DNA of 64,000 nucleotides from Pezizomycotina sp. ARF18 (GCA_002224055.1 AZLU01000015.1:124001-188000), one strand, 5' to 3'. Positions 10,851-23,232 are shown, counted from the stretch's first letter. Notes: a model not told the origin generated them from the letters alone. Program-made: numbers and translations.

Positions 10851-13800
10851 ATACTATCACGACGAACCTAAGTAAATATTGTCTATTCGAGATACCGGGG
10901 CGTGATAAACGATGTATCTATTTAGTGTTCAAGCGCAATGTGACGGGAGGAAATGATGGACCCATACCTGCTACAGAAAAGTGAATAAGGAAGCGTGAGG
11001 ATAGCGCACAAACAGATCTACGGACACACTCTTCATAAGCATATTTAGATTAGCGTTTCATCATCGTCAACTTCATAATGGAAAGGAAACTCGGGTTTGG
11101 TGGATAAACCACAAGATCGATGATGGTGTCGGATATTGGAAAAAAAAAAAATGGCTTGGTCAATATTCAGAAAGCGGCCGCAAGTAAGCAAGCTATACAG
11201 AATCCATGAAATCAGCTTACTTGAGCGTAATCCAAACTTGTCAATATCCTTGACAATCGATACTGAGCGCGACTGTAAATTCCGTACTGAAGCCTAAAAG
11301 TTTTCAATCGTGTCTCGTTACGCCATTCAATCCGGCGGTATAAGCTTTCCCAGCTCTTTGCAGACTAAGAAAAGTGTCTTGCACTTCGTCTTATTGCACC
11401 AAATGGAGGTATAGGCCGCTAAAACCAACCCGTAGAGCTGGAGCTATACTTGTACGGTCCACCGATATTTGATTAGCGTGTTGGAATTTCGGGGTAAATC
11501 ACATCCTGGCGGGTACTGCGTACTCGTATAAACTGCCGGAAACCATTGGAACTATCTAAGGATGCCTTTTTAAATTGATATTTACACATTCTCGTCGTCG
11601 TAAATTTTAGCACAACGACGCTACTTGCCATAGGACTTTCTTCTTTGATTACCAATAAACACCGTATATTGCGCCTATTGTCTAGAAAAAGTCACCCGAA
11701 TATTCAATGGGCAGAGAAACCGATGCATACTTCCTTGTATGTCGAGACACCGAGCCCGTCATAAAACAACAGCTTGGAAGAAGTAGGGTTAAGCCTATAG
11801 ATAACCGCAAGCGTACGCGATGTTATATACGCAAACGGATATTATGCGAATCGAGAGGTGCAGAGTTCTAATAGGTAAACAGATGTGAACCAAAAAGATC
11901 AGTAACTCAAGGGGGATCGATCGGATATTCGGCCACAAACGAGAGGAGGTCTGTCGTAAGTAGTAAATGAATCAAACCGTGCAGCGTGGAATGGAACAGA
12001 ATACTTCAATCTATTGAGAATCATGAGAGCGTGGTCACTCGCGCTCAAGCGAGCTGAACGATATCCGGCACGGAATCAAACGCCGAAAGGCATAACGAAG
12101 CAAATTAACGCTACAGGTGAATCCCTGAAAAAGGTCGCATCATTAAATCCACTCCCTCAAGTCATAATGATGTTTCCGATTATTAATTAACACACAGCAG
12201 AGCACCAAAATCTATAGTACTTACTTGTAGCGGCTCCATCTTTCCGAAGCATACCACTAGGAAACTTGCCATAATAGAACGTGAAACGTTTAATCTCGGC
12301 CAAAGCTACAGCTAAACTTGGTTTTCCACTCTACGCGTACGCAATTTCAGTCACTAGTCACCAAAGCATAGTTATTCAAATCAGAATATTACAAAGCTAC
12401 GTGATAGCCCAAAGCAAAATCGACCTTCGAATCGCAGCATAAAAGCTAACAGTTCCATGTATTAGTCGGCTCGTATCGCCCGCTATACTGGGCTCCACGA
12501 GCGTGGAAATATATTACGACGTGTGGCTCAAATCCAAAACATATCCAACGAATCAATACGCTAAATCAGTCTCCCATTGTGTGATTCAGTCTACCATTCC
12601 ACAAATCCTCCATTCTACGACAAACAACAATACGGGCTGATACAACAGGAAAAGTTTTGAACTTTTAAAAGCTCAGAACTTAAGCCACCACGACATAGGA
12701 GTTTACGCGTGTAAAATGAGAAACGCGTGGTAACAAGGAGATACATCTTATACACAATAAAAGTCTACTATGCCTTAGGTCCACGCACACTCATTCGATA
12801 AACATTCCAAGGAGAGACTTGCCATCTTCGAGCAACGTACTCTACCAACAACGTCTCTAAGGGGAGTTCTAGTAGGCCCTGCGAGTAACTGGAGAAGAAC
12901 GTCTTGTATTTCGAGCAAGTTCTAAAAAGAATGACAAGCTACGAGAGATACAAAAGTCTTCTGGCCTGCGCCCAAAATGATATGACTAGTACTTTTAATG
13001 ATTGTTCTTGATTTAAACACGAGCACACATTCACTGCGGATAGCTCCAAACGCTTTCGACGGCGTTTGTCATAAACAAGTTGTCCTCTCGGCTATAAATG
13101 CTACCAGAGATCCATGATGTCCATGAGGTGAAAGATAAAGATGTAGCGAGGCTTGGAGTACGCGGAAGTAAAGCTAACGCTGCACTGAAGATTGATATTT
13201 GTTTACGTGTTGGCGAACTTTGCGCGGCGGAGGATAATCGTTAAAGCAAACAAGTAAATAGCACAAACGCTATACATCACCTCCCGCCTGAGGTAAAAAC
13301 ATCATGAAATGGAAACTGCATATGGCCGGAAGCGGAATTCATCAGGACCACGTCAGATAGATTTCTGTTTAGTCTCGCCATGGCCTCTCGTTTCATGGCC
13401 TTCATCGACCTCTTCTCAGCCTATGAATATTTCAGCTCCCCATAAGCAGCATTTGGACCATGAAAATGACATATGCTCAAATTCCTGGACTCCGATAAAT
13501 ACAATTATTCTTAAGTATATCGAACAACGACCCTAGCTGCTGTATAGGACTTGTTAGACAAAATCAAGTGTCCGCGGTATTTCCAATCGAGGAGCTATCC
13601 GCGAGGTATAATCAATAAAGATATGCCCTCCTCACGATACTATTGCGATGCATGTAGGCCCAACGGGAGGCCACAGTCATCCTCGATACAACCAGAGTAG
13701 CTGTGCTTCATGTACGCTGGACAAAATCATATATAATTTCTCATGAAGAATACTTCCAAGGAGTGATGACCAAAAATACCCAGTCGCTAAAACGCTTGCG

Positions 13801-14870
13801 AAAGCCATCTACAAGGATGATATGAATACTTTGGAGAAGACGCCGAAGAATTAGATCTGAGTGCAAAAGAACATCGAAAATAATTTCTCATACGAAATTT
13901 AGCGTTCCAAAAACTCTCAGATTTTCTTGTTTATCGATGTACACTCCTATGGTGGATGCATGCGACGAAGATGCACAATCCCACGAAACTTCTCTTGAGT
14001 GGAATCGCAACACATATACCATGATCGGAGAATCCCCAACCCACCGATAATCCCCCAGACACCTCTGATGGCGCCAAATTCAACCTTTCCAGCTAAATGG
14101 GCAGGATGCATCGAAGCCGAATAGCATCTCATCATAGGGACACGAGCAAACAAATTCAACGGTCCGTCTCGCATAGAATTATCTGAAGCAATCATCGCGA
14201 AAGGCGATAAATGTTCCACTTTTCAGATTTTATGTCACAATTGAAGATACAGATAGCATACTAGTAAAACGCGAGGAAATTTCTAAACCCCGGATAGTTC
14301 GTCGAGCTGTTTAACCAAAGAGATTACGCAGCATAAAAGCGTTAGGAGTTGTCCATCGCTCCGCCACCTCAGGCATAATCAAAGAGGTCCGGGAAAATCT
14401 CCAGACTTTGTTAATGGGATATCGGATTTATTACAAAAAAATTAGGTGGATCGAGGGTGAGATCATAGCGAAAACTAAATACACGGACGAAAGTACTTAT
14501 ACGCAAACAAGTGATGAGAGATTACTAAACTCGCAGCCCCGTATATATGCTTGACCTAAACTCTTAGGTAACATCTGGCTTACGGTTTGAAGATTGACAT
14601 ATTTCAAGTTGTGGAGAACATGAAAGATGATGTTTTATATTAATGAGGATTACTTATTTATATTGACCTTCTATTAGTCTAATTACTAGTAATAATCAAA
14701 AGAATGTCTAAAACACAATGCTGAACTGAACGTGCCGCTAAAAACCATGAATTCCTTGTAATGAAAAACAATTGTATGAGTATTACTAATTCCGTAAGGA
14801 GTCTTGAGACCAGCCTTTCCCTTCATTCCTTTACTTGTTTTTTATATTTTGGAGTGTTTTTAGCCTACTC
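10851..14870. other. Remainder of gene-free decayed block
   Basis: No coding segment with recognisable motifs, splice-linked exons or RNA genes is visible. Weak resemblance to the 2-kb unit appears near 12283 (gtgaaacgtttaatc against atgaaacatttaata at 8514) and near 12490 (ctccacgagcgtggaaa against ttccacgagcggaaagg at 8895). These suggest a further, more eroded copy. The final 300 bp before the nitroreductase gene are AT-rich and include its 3' flank. Confidence 0.45.
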
Positions 14871-15727
14871 CTAGTTCGGCAGTTCCGCTCCGGCAACCAG
14901 CAACCTCTCATCAAGACTCAACTTCCCCTCATCGTTCCTCGGGGCGGCTGAGCAGCCGGCGACCCAAACACTAGCTGCGCCTTCAGCTTCCACGTCGTCT
15001 TAATGCCCCAATTCCTCTGAACCATCTCATCAATAACCGGGTGGTAATGCTGCAAGTTCGCTCCTAGTCCCTCCGCTTCAAGCGCAGTCCACGTCGCGAT
15101 CTGGTGCATGGCGTTCGTATGCTCGCTCCACTGCGCCGCATTAGCAGCGAACGAGGGCAGCTTCGCGGAGACGGCGTCTAGGATGTCTTGGTCTTCGAAG
15201 AAGAGGACGGTGCCGTAGGCGTTGCCGAAGTTGGTGAGCTTGCCGCGGGTGACATCGGTGGCCTTCTGCATGTCTTCGAGGATGGAGAGGGTGGAGGACC
15301 AGAGCTTGCGGTGGTCGTCGTGGAGGAGGAGGAGCATGCGGGTCGATTGGGTGTTGTAGGAAGACGGGACGACGTGGAGGATGCGCTTGAGGATGGCTTG
15401 GATCTGGTTGTCGGAGATCGTGGATTTGGGGAGGAGTTGGTAGTAGGAGCGCCTGGAGGCGAGGGCGTCGAGGAATTGCTTGGACATCGTTGCCGTTCGT
15501 TTAGAGGAGATAGTCAAAGACGTCGTGATCGTCGATAATATGGATTGTTGGTTGTTTTGGTGTTGGAAGAGGAATCGTGCGCTATTTGTATTTACTGAGG
15601 ACCGTTGAATAGAAGTTATATTTACTGCGTTTACGGTCGACACTAGTAGGATAAGAACAAGGAGTAGTAGTATAGAAGATGTATTCAACCGATTGCTTGC
15701 TGCTGTTGTCAAAGATAGTGACTTCAT
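14871..15727 (-). CDS. Nitroreductase-family protein (fungal Hbn1-like)
   Basis: The core FLDALASRRSYYQLLPKSTI, then VPSSYNTQSTRMLLLL, GTVLFFEDQ and ATWTALEAEGLGANLQHYHP, is the pattern of fungal Hbn1/Frm2-type nitroreductases. These are FMN-binding NAD(P)H oxidoreductases implicated in fatty-acid signalling and oxidative-stress responses. The family C-terminus is recovered only in a shifted frame, as KLSLDERLLVAGAELPN ending at 14871. The switch lies at a run of four G on the plus strand (14941-14944), so one missing or extra base is likely. The upstream start at 15727 adds 80 residues with a strongly hydrophobic SSILLLLVLILLVSTVNA segment. The internal Met at 15487 gives a typical cytosolic form. 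The flavin and substrate specificity are family inference. Confidence 0.88.
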
Positions 15728-15750
15728 CCTCGAAGGCCGACCATCACCGG

Positions 15751-15759
15751 TTTATATAG
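15751..15759 (-). promoter_or_regulatory. TATA-like element before nitroreductase gene
   Basis: On the minus strand this reads CTATATAAA and lies only about 25-30 bases before the first in-frame ATG (15727). If it is the true TATA box, transcription would begin close to or after that ATG. That would favour the internal start at 15487. Confidence 0.35.
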
Positions 15760-17668
15760 ACGATCGGATACACATCTCCAGACTCTGGAACTTTCCTCGA
15801 AGATCTTAAGGGTCTCCTCTAATGATTGACGCCATCGCCAATCTAAGCTACCCAATTTCATTATCCGTTATCAAAGATATTAAAAATTTTGCATCATTTT
15901 CCGTATTAAAAATGCAACAATATCCGGGACTGGCAATCGCCGACAGTTAGGGTCAAAGTTTTCGGGAAACGGATAAGCCTTCGCATTTTTCCGGGCCCTG
16001 TGCATGATACATAATAACGACCGCCCTCTGCAGCAGCATTAGCAATTCGTTTTTCCCCGAATCAACTGCCGGGGCTAACGTGTGCTGTTTAGCGCCGTAT
16101 TGTGTATCCACCATGCAGTGTGGATTTCAAAGCCGGATGCGCTAATTTGATAAGACAACTTGAAAATTTTTGCTTGAAGCAGTCGGCCGTATACTCCCGC
16201 TGAAGTCACGTTCGCGGAACTCAGCTTCCGTTGGAGGCTATAACAAGTGGAAGAGCGTCACATGCGGAATTATTAATAAGAATCTCACGTGAAATTGGCC
16301 AATTGACCAATCAGGTGCTCTCGGCCGGGAAGGGCTTGGGAGGGCTCGGACCTCCGATACAGATCCGGGCTAAGAGATCTGTCCTCGCTTACTCCCGTCT
16401 TTTCTTATGCTTTGTGTAACTTGAGATCGGGCGCCATCGGGGCTAGCTAAACGTCCGCCCCTACTGTACTACCGTATAATCGGTGGAGGAAGGATAATAG
16501 AGTACGCTGCTAAAAGAGAATACGCCAGTATATTTTTTTTTATCTTGCATCGCATGATTAATATTATATATGGGTTGCGCAGTAGGAACACCGGTAGATA
16601 CTATAAGTCGAAATTCTGATATAGATAACTGTTATTATAGATTTGAGGAGTTTCCGATACAAGCACGTATCTGTACGTTAAGAAAGTGGTGCTGAGCTAA
16701 GCAAGCGTTGTTATCTATGAGATTATACGGCAATATCTTCTAATCCTTGAGCCACTTTAAAAGAGCTTTACGTATTCATCATGCAATGCACATGAAAAGG
16801 CATGGAGTGTGGAGCCCAAGTCGGATCCGGGATCATTGTAGGTATTTCAAAATATTAGAGAATAAGCCCTTTTTTTGCTTGTAAACTTCAGTTAGTTATT
16901 CTTCATCGCATTTTCTTAGGGCTGAAGATATATGGAGTCCCCCTCCGCAGTAAAGGGCGGGAAAAAAAACTGCAGGCTATCGTCCATATAATCAACGCAT
17001 CTAGGCTTCAAATTACCGCCTCAAACTTCGCTCATGCGGTACATCTACATCCACGTGTCAATTTTTGGTATTTTAAGTATAGAATACATGCGTATATACA
17101 ATATAATAACAGTAGTTAACGTTTTGCAAAGAAAGCAGCGCAAGCGCCGCTGCCTCCGCTGCCTGTTACCTCCACTGCATCTAGTGCCTCTATTGAATGC
17201 GCTGCCTTTGCTGAGGGCGCTGCTTCTATTGACTCCCATGTGCGTTGCCTTTGCTCCCATCTCCATTACATGTCGTTTGGCGACTTATTGGGGGGGTTTC
17301 TCTTTTTTCGCCTCTTTGCAGCGGAGAGGGGGCGGGGGCTCGATATATCATTTTGGCGGCTTGATATATTACGACCCTATTTCAGAGGCATGTGTAAAGA
17401 AATAATATCTGGCCGCTGCTATAGCCTGCTGTTCACTCACTTACACATGAATACACGAGTCTCTCTTAGAATTTTCTTCCGGTCTTCTTAATATTGGTTT
17501 CGATCGCGCTATGGTTGTTTTATTAATTTCATTATGAGATTATCAACATAGGTATCAGCATAAATAGTAATTGACAGTGAGAAAGCCAAGCTTCGAGAGT
17601 AGTAGTGTAATAGCTACAGATGTATTCGTCTTAATATGCGTCTCTTGCTAGAAGTCTTGAATCCTTAT
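15760..17668. other. Intergenic stretch, no gene seen
   Basis: About 1.9 kb lie between the nitroreductase promoter side and the next minus-strand gene. The stretch has a TGCC/CTGC-rich microrepeat around 17140-17240 but no frame with domain, signal peptide or membrane character. Small ORFs at 16231-16419 and 17034-17405 look fortuitous. Confidence 0.5.
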
Positions 17669-19632
17669 TTATTTCCGCCGATCTATGATACCAAACCGTA
17701 CAGCACTGCCGTCAAAGTTCTTTTTATCGTCATCAGGAAAGTCTCGCCTTCTAGATCTACGTGAAGCTTTTCCTTGCTTGAGTAATGAAGCCGTCGCAAT
17801 CGTCTGTAGCCGTTTCGTAGCCCAGCATGTACAAACGCACCCGTGACTGCAGAATTCCAACGGCAGGCCGCTAAGATTCCACTGCAAAGATCCACAAAGG
17901 AGCCAAGAGTCGAAAACAGTATTTCTCCGGCTTTTAGGAATCTTACACGCTTGAAAAAGATCATTGAGGAAGCAACTCAGAACACCTTCCGGAAGCTTTT
18001 CCCTAGAGCATGAGGACCTCGCGTTAAGCCTATCGCACGGTCGCGTAGGCTGTATAAGTGTTCCAATTCCGCCGCAGAAGATTGTTGGAATATAGGTAGC
18101 TAAGTTATACCAAGCTTTTATGCAGCCTTCGATGGGCATTTTTTTTAAGCTGTAAGGCTTCGTCTCCCGCAACGTCGCAAAGATCCACGCCTTTCAAATA
18201 GTGCTTGTCGCTCAAAAGGTTCTGCGTCACCGGATTTCGAGAGAGCCTTTCGACTTCGGCTATTCGCATCCAGAGTAAATTCGCTAACCAGTGCGTAGAA
18301 ATCTCGAGCTGGCCATTCGCTTTTTGATAAAGCGTATCAGGGGCAAGCGCTTCCTCAGCTGTAGAAGCCTCGATCTGTTCATTCAGAGTCGCGAGTGGCG
18401 AAGGTGGAGCTCCAGCCTTCGCCGCATTATCTTCGAGGAGCAAAGACGTTCGGAGATCCATTTCCGACAATGGCGCCGCAGAGCTGCAGGCGGTATATGT
18501 AGGGTGTCCCACATACTTGTTACACCTTAGGTACAACTGGATTGAAGAAAGCAAGAGATTTATCCCTGGAACGAGCCAGATCTGTTCATTGTGATCGTCG
18601 CAAACAATATAAAGCTGTTCGAAGCCTGATTCAGAATGCCTGCGTGGTTACGCTGCGGGTCGTGTGCTGCTCTGATGGGCAGACAAGCGTCTCATGTCCC
18701 AAACTTCCCTCTAAGGCTGAAAAACGGTGGGTTTTCTTGAAGGCTGATTTCCTTTGAGTAGCCGATCGTAGACTTGTGCGCGTTCACTAGGTTCAAATTA
18801 CTTTGGTCGGCCGAGACTGCCAACCCGTCTGAACCTAACATCATGAGGCGTCTGAACTCCAGCCCACGACTGCAATCTTGGGGACGTCTTCAAGGCACTT
18901 CAATTTGAGGCGTTGATGTCCAAATTGATCAGCAACAGAGCATGTAATCTGTTTATTTGGCGTGGAGATGAAGTGCAACCGCAGGTACGTTGAGCTTTTC
19001 GGCTTTTCGGAAATAGTCTTAGGATCATCGGGCACTGCCTCGAAATCCCTCAACGGTATGAGCGCTGTATCGAACCCTAGAAGAACAATGCCGCCGTCGT
19101 AAAGAACCTCCATTCTCACCGCGGAAAGGTGGAGCAGTGTGGTGAAATCGATCTTTAAGCCTCCAGGCGCGGTCTCGTCCCCTGGAGGCATCCAACTTGT
19201 AATTGGTATGCCTATTATATTCGCGCCTTCGAAAAGGCCAGTCCAGCAGGAACACTCGCTATCAATATATATATTTTCAAAGTAATTTAGAATTCTATGT
19301 TTAGAAAGAATGGTGGGGTCCTTTCCCATTGCATCAAGCATCGAAATCCTTTCGTAATAAGAAATTTCCGCCTCATCTATCGCCTTGATACTTCGAATTC
19401 TATCAAGTCCAAAGGGAGAAAGCGCTGCCATAGCGATTTTTAATAAGGCTATGAAGGCAGCTTTCTGGTGGACAGGAGCAGAAATATTGAGGGAGATGTT
19501 ATTTTCGTCCGCACGCCCACTGATCTTCACCTCTGGATTCAGTGTCTTCTCAAAATAATAAACCGCTCCATCACCGTGCAACAGCAGCCATCTGCAGGTT
19601 TCGTTGATAAAATTCAACATCCAGAGGGCCAT
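17669..19632 (-). CDS. Uncharacterised fungal protein of a large expanded family
   Basis: Coherent protein can be followed for almost 2 kb if a few single-base offsets are allowed. In order I see LKIDFTTLLHLSAVRMEVLY and DGGIVLLGFDTALIPLRD, then AVVGWSSDAS followed in another frame by MLGSDGLAVSADQS. Next come QLYIVCDDHNEQIWLVPGI (about 18530-18590), LEISTHWLANLLW, and CIKAWYNLATYIPTIFCGGI with IQPTRP (about 18050-18130). From memory, this block order resembles a family of long hypothetical proteins, often multicopy in Pezizomycotina, that has no assigned function. The first Met lies within the family domain, so the true N-terminus may be upstream or lost. No catalytic motif is evident. The offsets resemble those in the essential genes here, so I do not call it a pseudogene. 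Confidence 0.6.
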
Positions 19633-20400
19633 CTCACTAATATCGATTCTGCAGCCATTCGTAATCTGCTTTCTTAGTCTAGGTTGTCGAAGAATTGAAA
19701 TTTGATTGATGAGAGGATGTAGCTATAACCCAGTGCCAAATATTCCTCGAATATCATTGCTTCGTACCGGTCTCGATATGCCCCATTCTGGCAAATGATC
19801 AGTATTTTCCCAATATCGGGATCCATGCCTCCAGGACGGCTCTGGCAGGTTTAAAAATGCCTGCAATACTCCATCTAGCTAACAGGCCATACTCGATAGA
19901 AGGACCTTTAAGACCATTGTCGAAGGGTGGTGATCCTACGTTGTATGAGGTTGTCTGCAATTCAACGGGCGCTGGGTTATATCGCAGGTAGATGCATCTT
20001 AGCAGTTGTCAAGAGAACCAGCTAAGCTCTTTAGGGCCTGTACATCAACATTCCACGAATACCACGACGATCTGTTGAGCGTTAGGTGCGATATCCCCGT
20101 TGGTCCAAAAATAATTTCTTTGAAGAGAGACATTGATCAAGAGCACTGCAAATTTTTATAGACCCTAAGAGCTAAACCTCTTTAAAGGGAAGAATATTCG
20201 ACTCTCACGGCACATAGAAGCATCACACTATAGTTCAGTAAAAGACTAGGAATTGAGAAAAGAAAGTTCAGAAAATAAAAGCCACTTAACATTCCCGAGT
20301 TCACCAACTTTATGTTCTCGTAACTCTCATATCCTACAATGGATATACATCCACTTCCTCCTATGTCCATCAAATCACCACCCTCAACTTATACCGTGAT
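19633..20400. other. Intergenic stretch, no gene seen
   Basis: This is the presumed upstream region of the long uncharacterised gene and the 3' flank of the small secreted protein. Short frames only, with no recognisable motif. Confidence 0.45.
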
Positions 20401-20599
20401 TTAAAGCTTGAACTGGCAATACCCGACGTAACACTCCTTATACCATGCACCGCAATCCGAATCAGTGTTGCAGCTCTGAATTTCTCCTTTGATGTCGCTC
20501 CATAACCGGGAATAGGATTTGGGTTGGTGCGGCTACAACATGTGCGAGGTTAGAGGTCGCTAAGACCGCTACGACGGTTGATAGAGGCGAGAATTTCAT
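20401..20599 (-). CDS. Small cysteine-rich secreted protein (about 65 aa), effector-like
   Basis: From the ATG at 20599 the frame encodes a clear signal peptide: basic MKF, hydrophobic STVVAVLAT, and small residues ending HVVAA before APTQ. After a single-base offset near a CCAACCC tract (about 20525-20530), the mature part reads LWSDIKGEIQ and then CNTDSDCGAWYKECYVGYC, ending QFKL. This gives four cysteines spaced C-x5-C-x6-C-x4-C in about 19 residues. The pattern is compatible with two disulfides, as in small fungal secreted proteins and some toxin-like or antimicrobial folds. I recognise no named family. The gene is shorter than usual annotation cut-offs and is further hidden by the offset. 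Its role (effector, antimicrobial or surface peptide) is inference. Confidence 0.6.
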
Positions 20600-21582
20600 G
20601 GCGTTGTTTCTTAGGGACTTTGAACGGAATAATCGAGTTAAGATGTGTTATTTCTCGAGATTAGCTGAAGGTTCCCTGTAGACGTGGAGGTGACAAATCA
20701 GTTTCCGTTATAGATGGAATATTAGAGATTTGCTAGAAGGACCTTTGGTGCTCACCTTTGGCTCGGAGTTTTTATTCAATCCGTCAATTCTCCTAATCCT
20801 AACAGAAGCTGAACTACAGAACAAGAAACGAAACTGTAAAAATCTTCTTCGACTGGCTTTTAAGTATCTCTCGCTATTACTAGCTCCTCCGAAAGTACGA
20901 TAGCTTCGCGCTTTGCCATCTAAAGGATCCGATTGGGATAGACGTCAGGCGACAATCTCGGCCCTCACGGTTTAATCCTATTCGTGAGTTTAAAATCTAT
21001 ATCGAGAATTAGTTTTCAGCATGTATCAAGCCTTGACATTATAGTCACCTCTAATAGTTCTTACTCTCATATGGACGGGTTGGACCGCGTAATTGATTTG
21101 AATATATATAAATGTGAATTGTCTAGTGTTTATGAAGAAGTTTGAGGCTCTTCCCTAATTTTACTTTTTTTTCGTCGATTAAAGCCTGGCAAATCCATGA
21201 TCAAGCAACTCACGATGTTATCCCTACTCTGATTCTTAGTCTCGAACAGGACTAAACACTATTATCCATTGTATTTACGGAATTTGGAAGACTCGGTGGA
21301 AGTCAAAACCTACATGTGCCCCGACCTTCAGGAACGTCTGTACGCCTAGATCATGGGCTGAGACATCACCAAAGTTTACTTTGAATATTAAAGCGTCCTT
21401 ACACCAATATTGAGCCTGGAACTGCTCGGGTATATTTCTTTCATAGCCTGTAGCTGTGATTCAATCTTGTTTGCCGTTAAAAGCCTGTCGATTGCAGTGT
21501 CGTCACTGCCCATAATTCAAATATACACTCCATTTTCCCGACTTTACAATATCCCCAGTCGCCATCCTCGCTACCACTCAAT
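20600..21582. other. Promoter side of small secreted gene and spacer
   Basis: About 1 kb lie between the divergent small secreted gene (-) and small membrane protein gene (+), so both promoters lie here. I could not pick out a confident binding-site array or another gene. Confidence 0.4.
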
Positions 21583-21896
21583 ATGCCTACAAACGTCACC
21601 CAACGCCGCTTCCTCATCTTCATCATACTCGCCATGGTCACCTTGACCGGCTTCATAACATTCATCTACATCTACGATAGCAAACGACTACCTACGAAAA
21701 TCCCCTCATGAACGATGCGTTCGAGAACAAAGCACCTAAAAAGTATTCAGCGATCACACCAGAAGGCAGGAAGGAGTTAATGGTGCTAAGGAAGGAGAAC
21801 GATCCGGATGAAGATTTCAGCTTTGCGGCTTCGGAGGCGAGAGTCGAGGCTGATCCTATGTGGGATGGGGAGATAGATTGGATCAAAAGGCAATGA
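21583..21896 (+). CDS. Small single-pass membrane protein (about 104 aa), unrecognised
   Basis: The first frame encodes MPTNVTQRR, then a strong hydrophobic segment FLIFIILAMVTLTGFITFIY and YDSKRLPTKIPS before a stop at 21709-21711. A second frame opens at the overlapping ATG (21708). It encodes a charged tail with NKAPKKYSAITPEGRKELM and ends WDGEIDWIKRQ. Joining them needs one extra base in the CCCC run before the overlap, which gives one N-terminally anchored protein with a polar C-terminal tail. Because similar one-base offsets recur in conserved genes nearby, I favour one gene over two overlapping ones. The layout would suit a small inner-membrane or ER assembly factor, but I do not recognise the family. 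Confidence 0.5.
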
Positions 21897-22367
21897 TGGT
21901 CTAATATTTCTCCATGGACATAATTAGCGATATGGTTGAAGAGTATTCGACGATATCGATATTAATATGATTTGGATGGGTTTAATGTTCGCGACTCATT
22001 ATGCATGTTTCCATTTTTACAAGCCATGTTTGTATTTCACAGCGGATATACAATAAGGAGTTCTATCAGATAACTTCGAGTTCCATATTCTCCATTCCGT
22101 TTAAATGAATAGAATGATCATGCTCTATGAATGTATGACATGACGAGCAATCTCGTTTTAAAGCTTTAAATGGATGTCTAGACTTCAGTGCGATCAGCAC
22201 TGACTTTCTGCTCAAAGTTTATCACGACTGTTCTAGATCATCTGTCGAGTTATAACTGCCATTATAATCGCAAGTATTGAATAAAACGAAACATAGAGCG
22301 GCATGGCTTAATGAAATATTTCCCATCTTGAAGATTATTGCCAAGGTCCATCAGCTTATCAACAAAA
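21897..22367. other. Intergenic promoter-sized spacer
   Basis: An AT-rich stretch of about 470 bp precedes the Ser-rich secreted protein gene and presumably carries its promoter. I see no gene here. Confidence 0.45.
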
Positions 22368-23232
22368 ATGACTCGAATCCTCGTACCAGTCGTTTTACTC
22401 TCCCTATCCGGCTACCTCGCGTCGGCCATCGACGTCCTCGACGAACAAGCTATCCTCTACCCTAACGAAGTAACCCAATCCTCGACCGCTGCTCCAGAGC
22501 CCACTGAAACGGAAAGCTCGGAAATCCAGTATACGGCTATCTCAGCCCCGGCACCATCAGCAACGCCGACAGCAGCGGGAGGCCAGGCTAACGATGGATC
22601 CGACTTGACTGACGCCGAAGCCGCTCCGTTCCCTGGGGAGCCTACTATGTTTACTGGCTCCTGGAATCGGATCCCAACCCACGGCTTCCACTGCTCCACC
22701 GTCCGCGTATTCCGGCGGCGGCCTCTTTTCATACGGCTCGTCTTCATCTACTTCCGGAGGGTCATCTGATTCCAATAGAAGCATCGGTGGTCTATCTTCT
22801 TACGGATCCTCATCTGGTTCTGGCGATTCATCGCACTCCGATAGCAGAAGTAGCTCAAGCTCCCAATCTTCTACCGGAGACGGATTAGCCCAGTCCAACG
22901 CAGACGCCAGCGACTTCCTTTCCGCCGCTAATTCCGACTCCTCAAGCTCAAGCCCTTATGACAGTGGCATGTCCAGGAGCTCATACCTGAGAAGCGGACA
23001 GTCCGCTTCCTCTCCGTATTCAAGGGGAAGGTCATACGGTGGTAGCTCCGGATATTCTAGTTCGCCGTATCAAGCTCTGGAAGGGTAAGTTTCACCTTAA
23101 CTTACTGAATCCTGAATATACTGAGAGAAACGAATTATCGCTAATGATGTGATTCCACAACAGACTGGCTCACGAGGCGCAAGCAGACTGGGAAGCGGTA
23201 GTTACGGCCAAAGCCAATACAGCGGGTATTAA
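22368..23232 (+). CDS. Secreted Ser/Gly-rich low-complexity protein
   Basis: The ATG at 22368 begins a good signal peptide (MTRILVPVVLLSLSGYLASA, then IDVLDEQ). A Thr/Ser/Pro/Ala-rich region follows (TAAPEPTETESS). After one frame offset near 22660-22670 there is a long Ser/Gly/Tyr region (SSYGSSSGSGDSSHSDSRSS and similar). An intron at 23085-23163 has donor GTAAGT and acceptor ACAACAG. Exon 2 in the matching composition ends GSGSYGQSQYSGY at 23232. Composition and signal peptide suggest a heavily O-glycosylated cell-wall or extracellular protein. I see no GPI-attachment tail and no enzyme domain. Exact joining of exon 2 needs one further base at the GGG before the donor, so the C-terminus is less certain. 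Confidence 0.7.
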
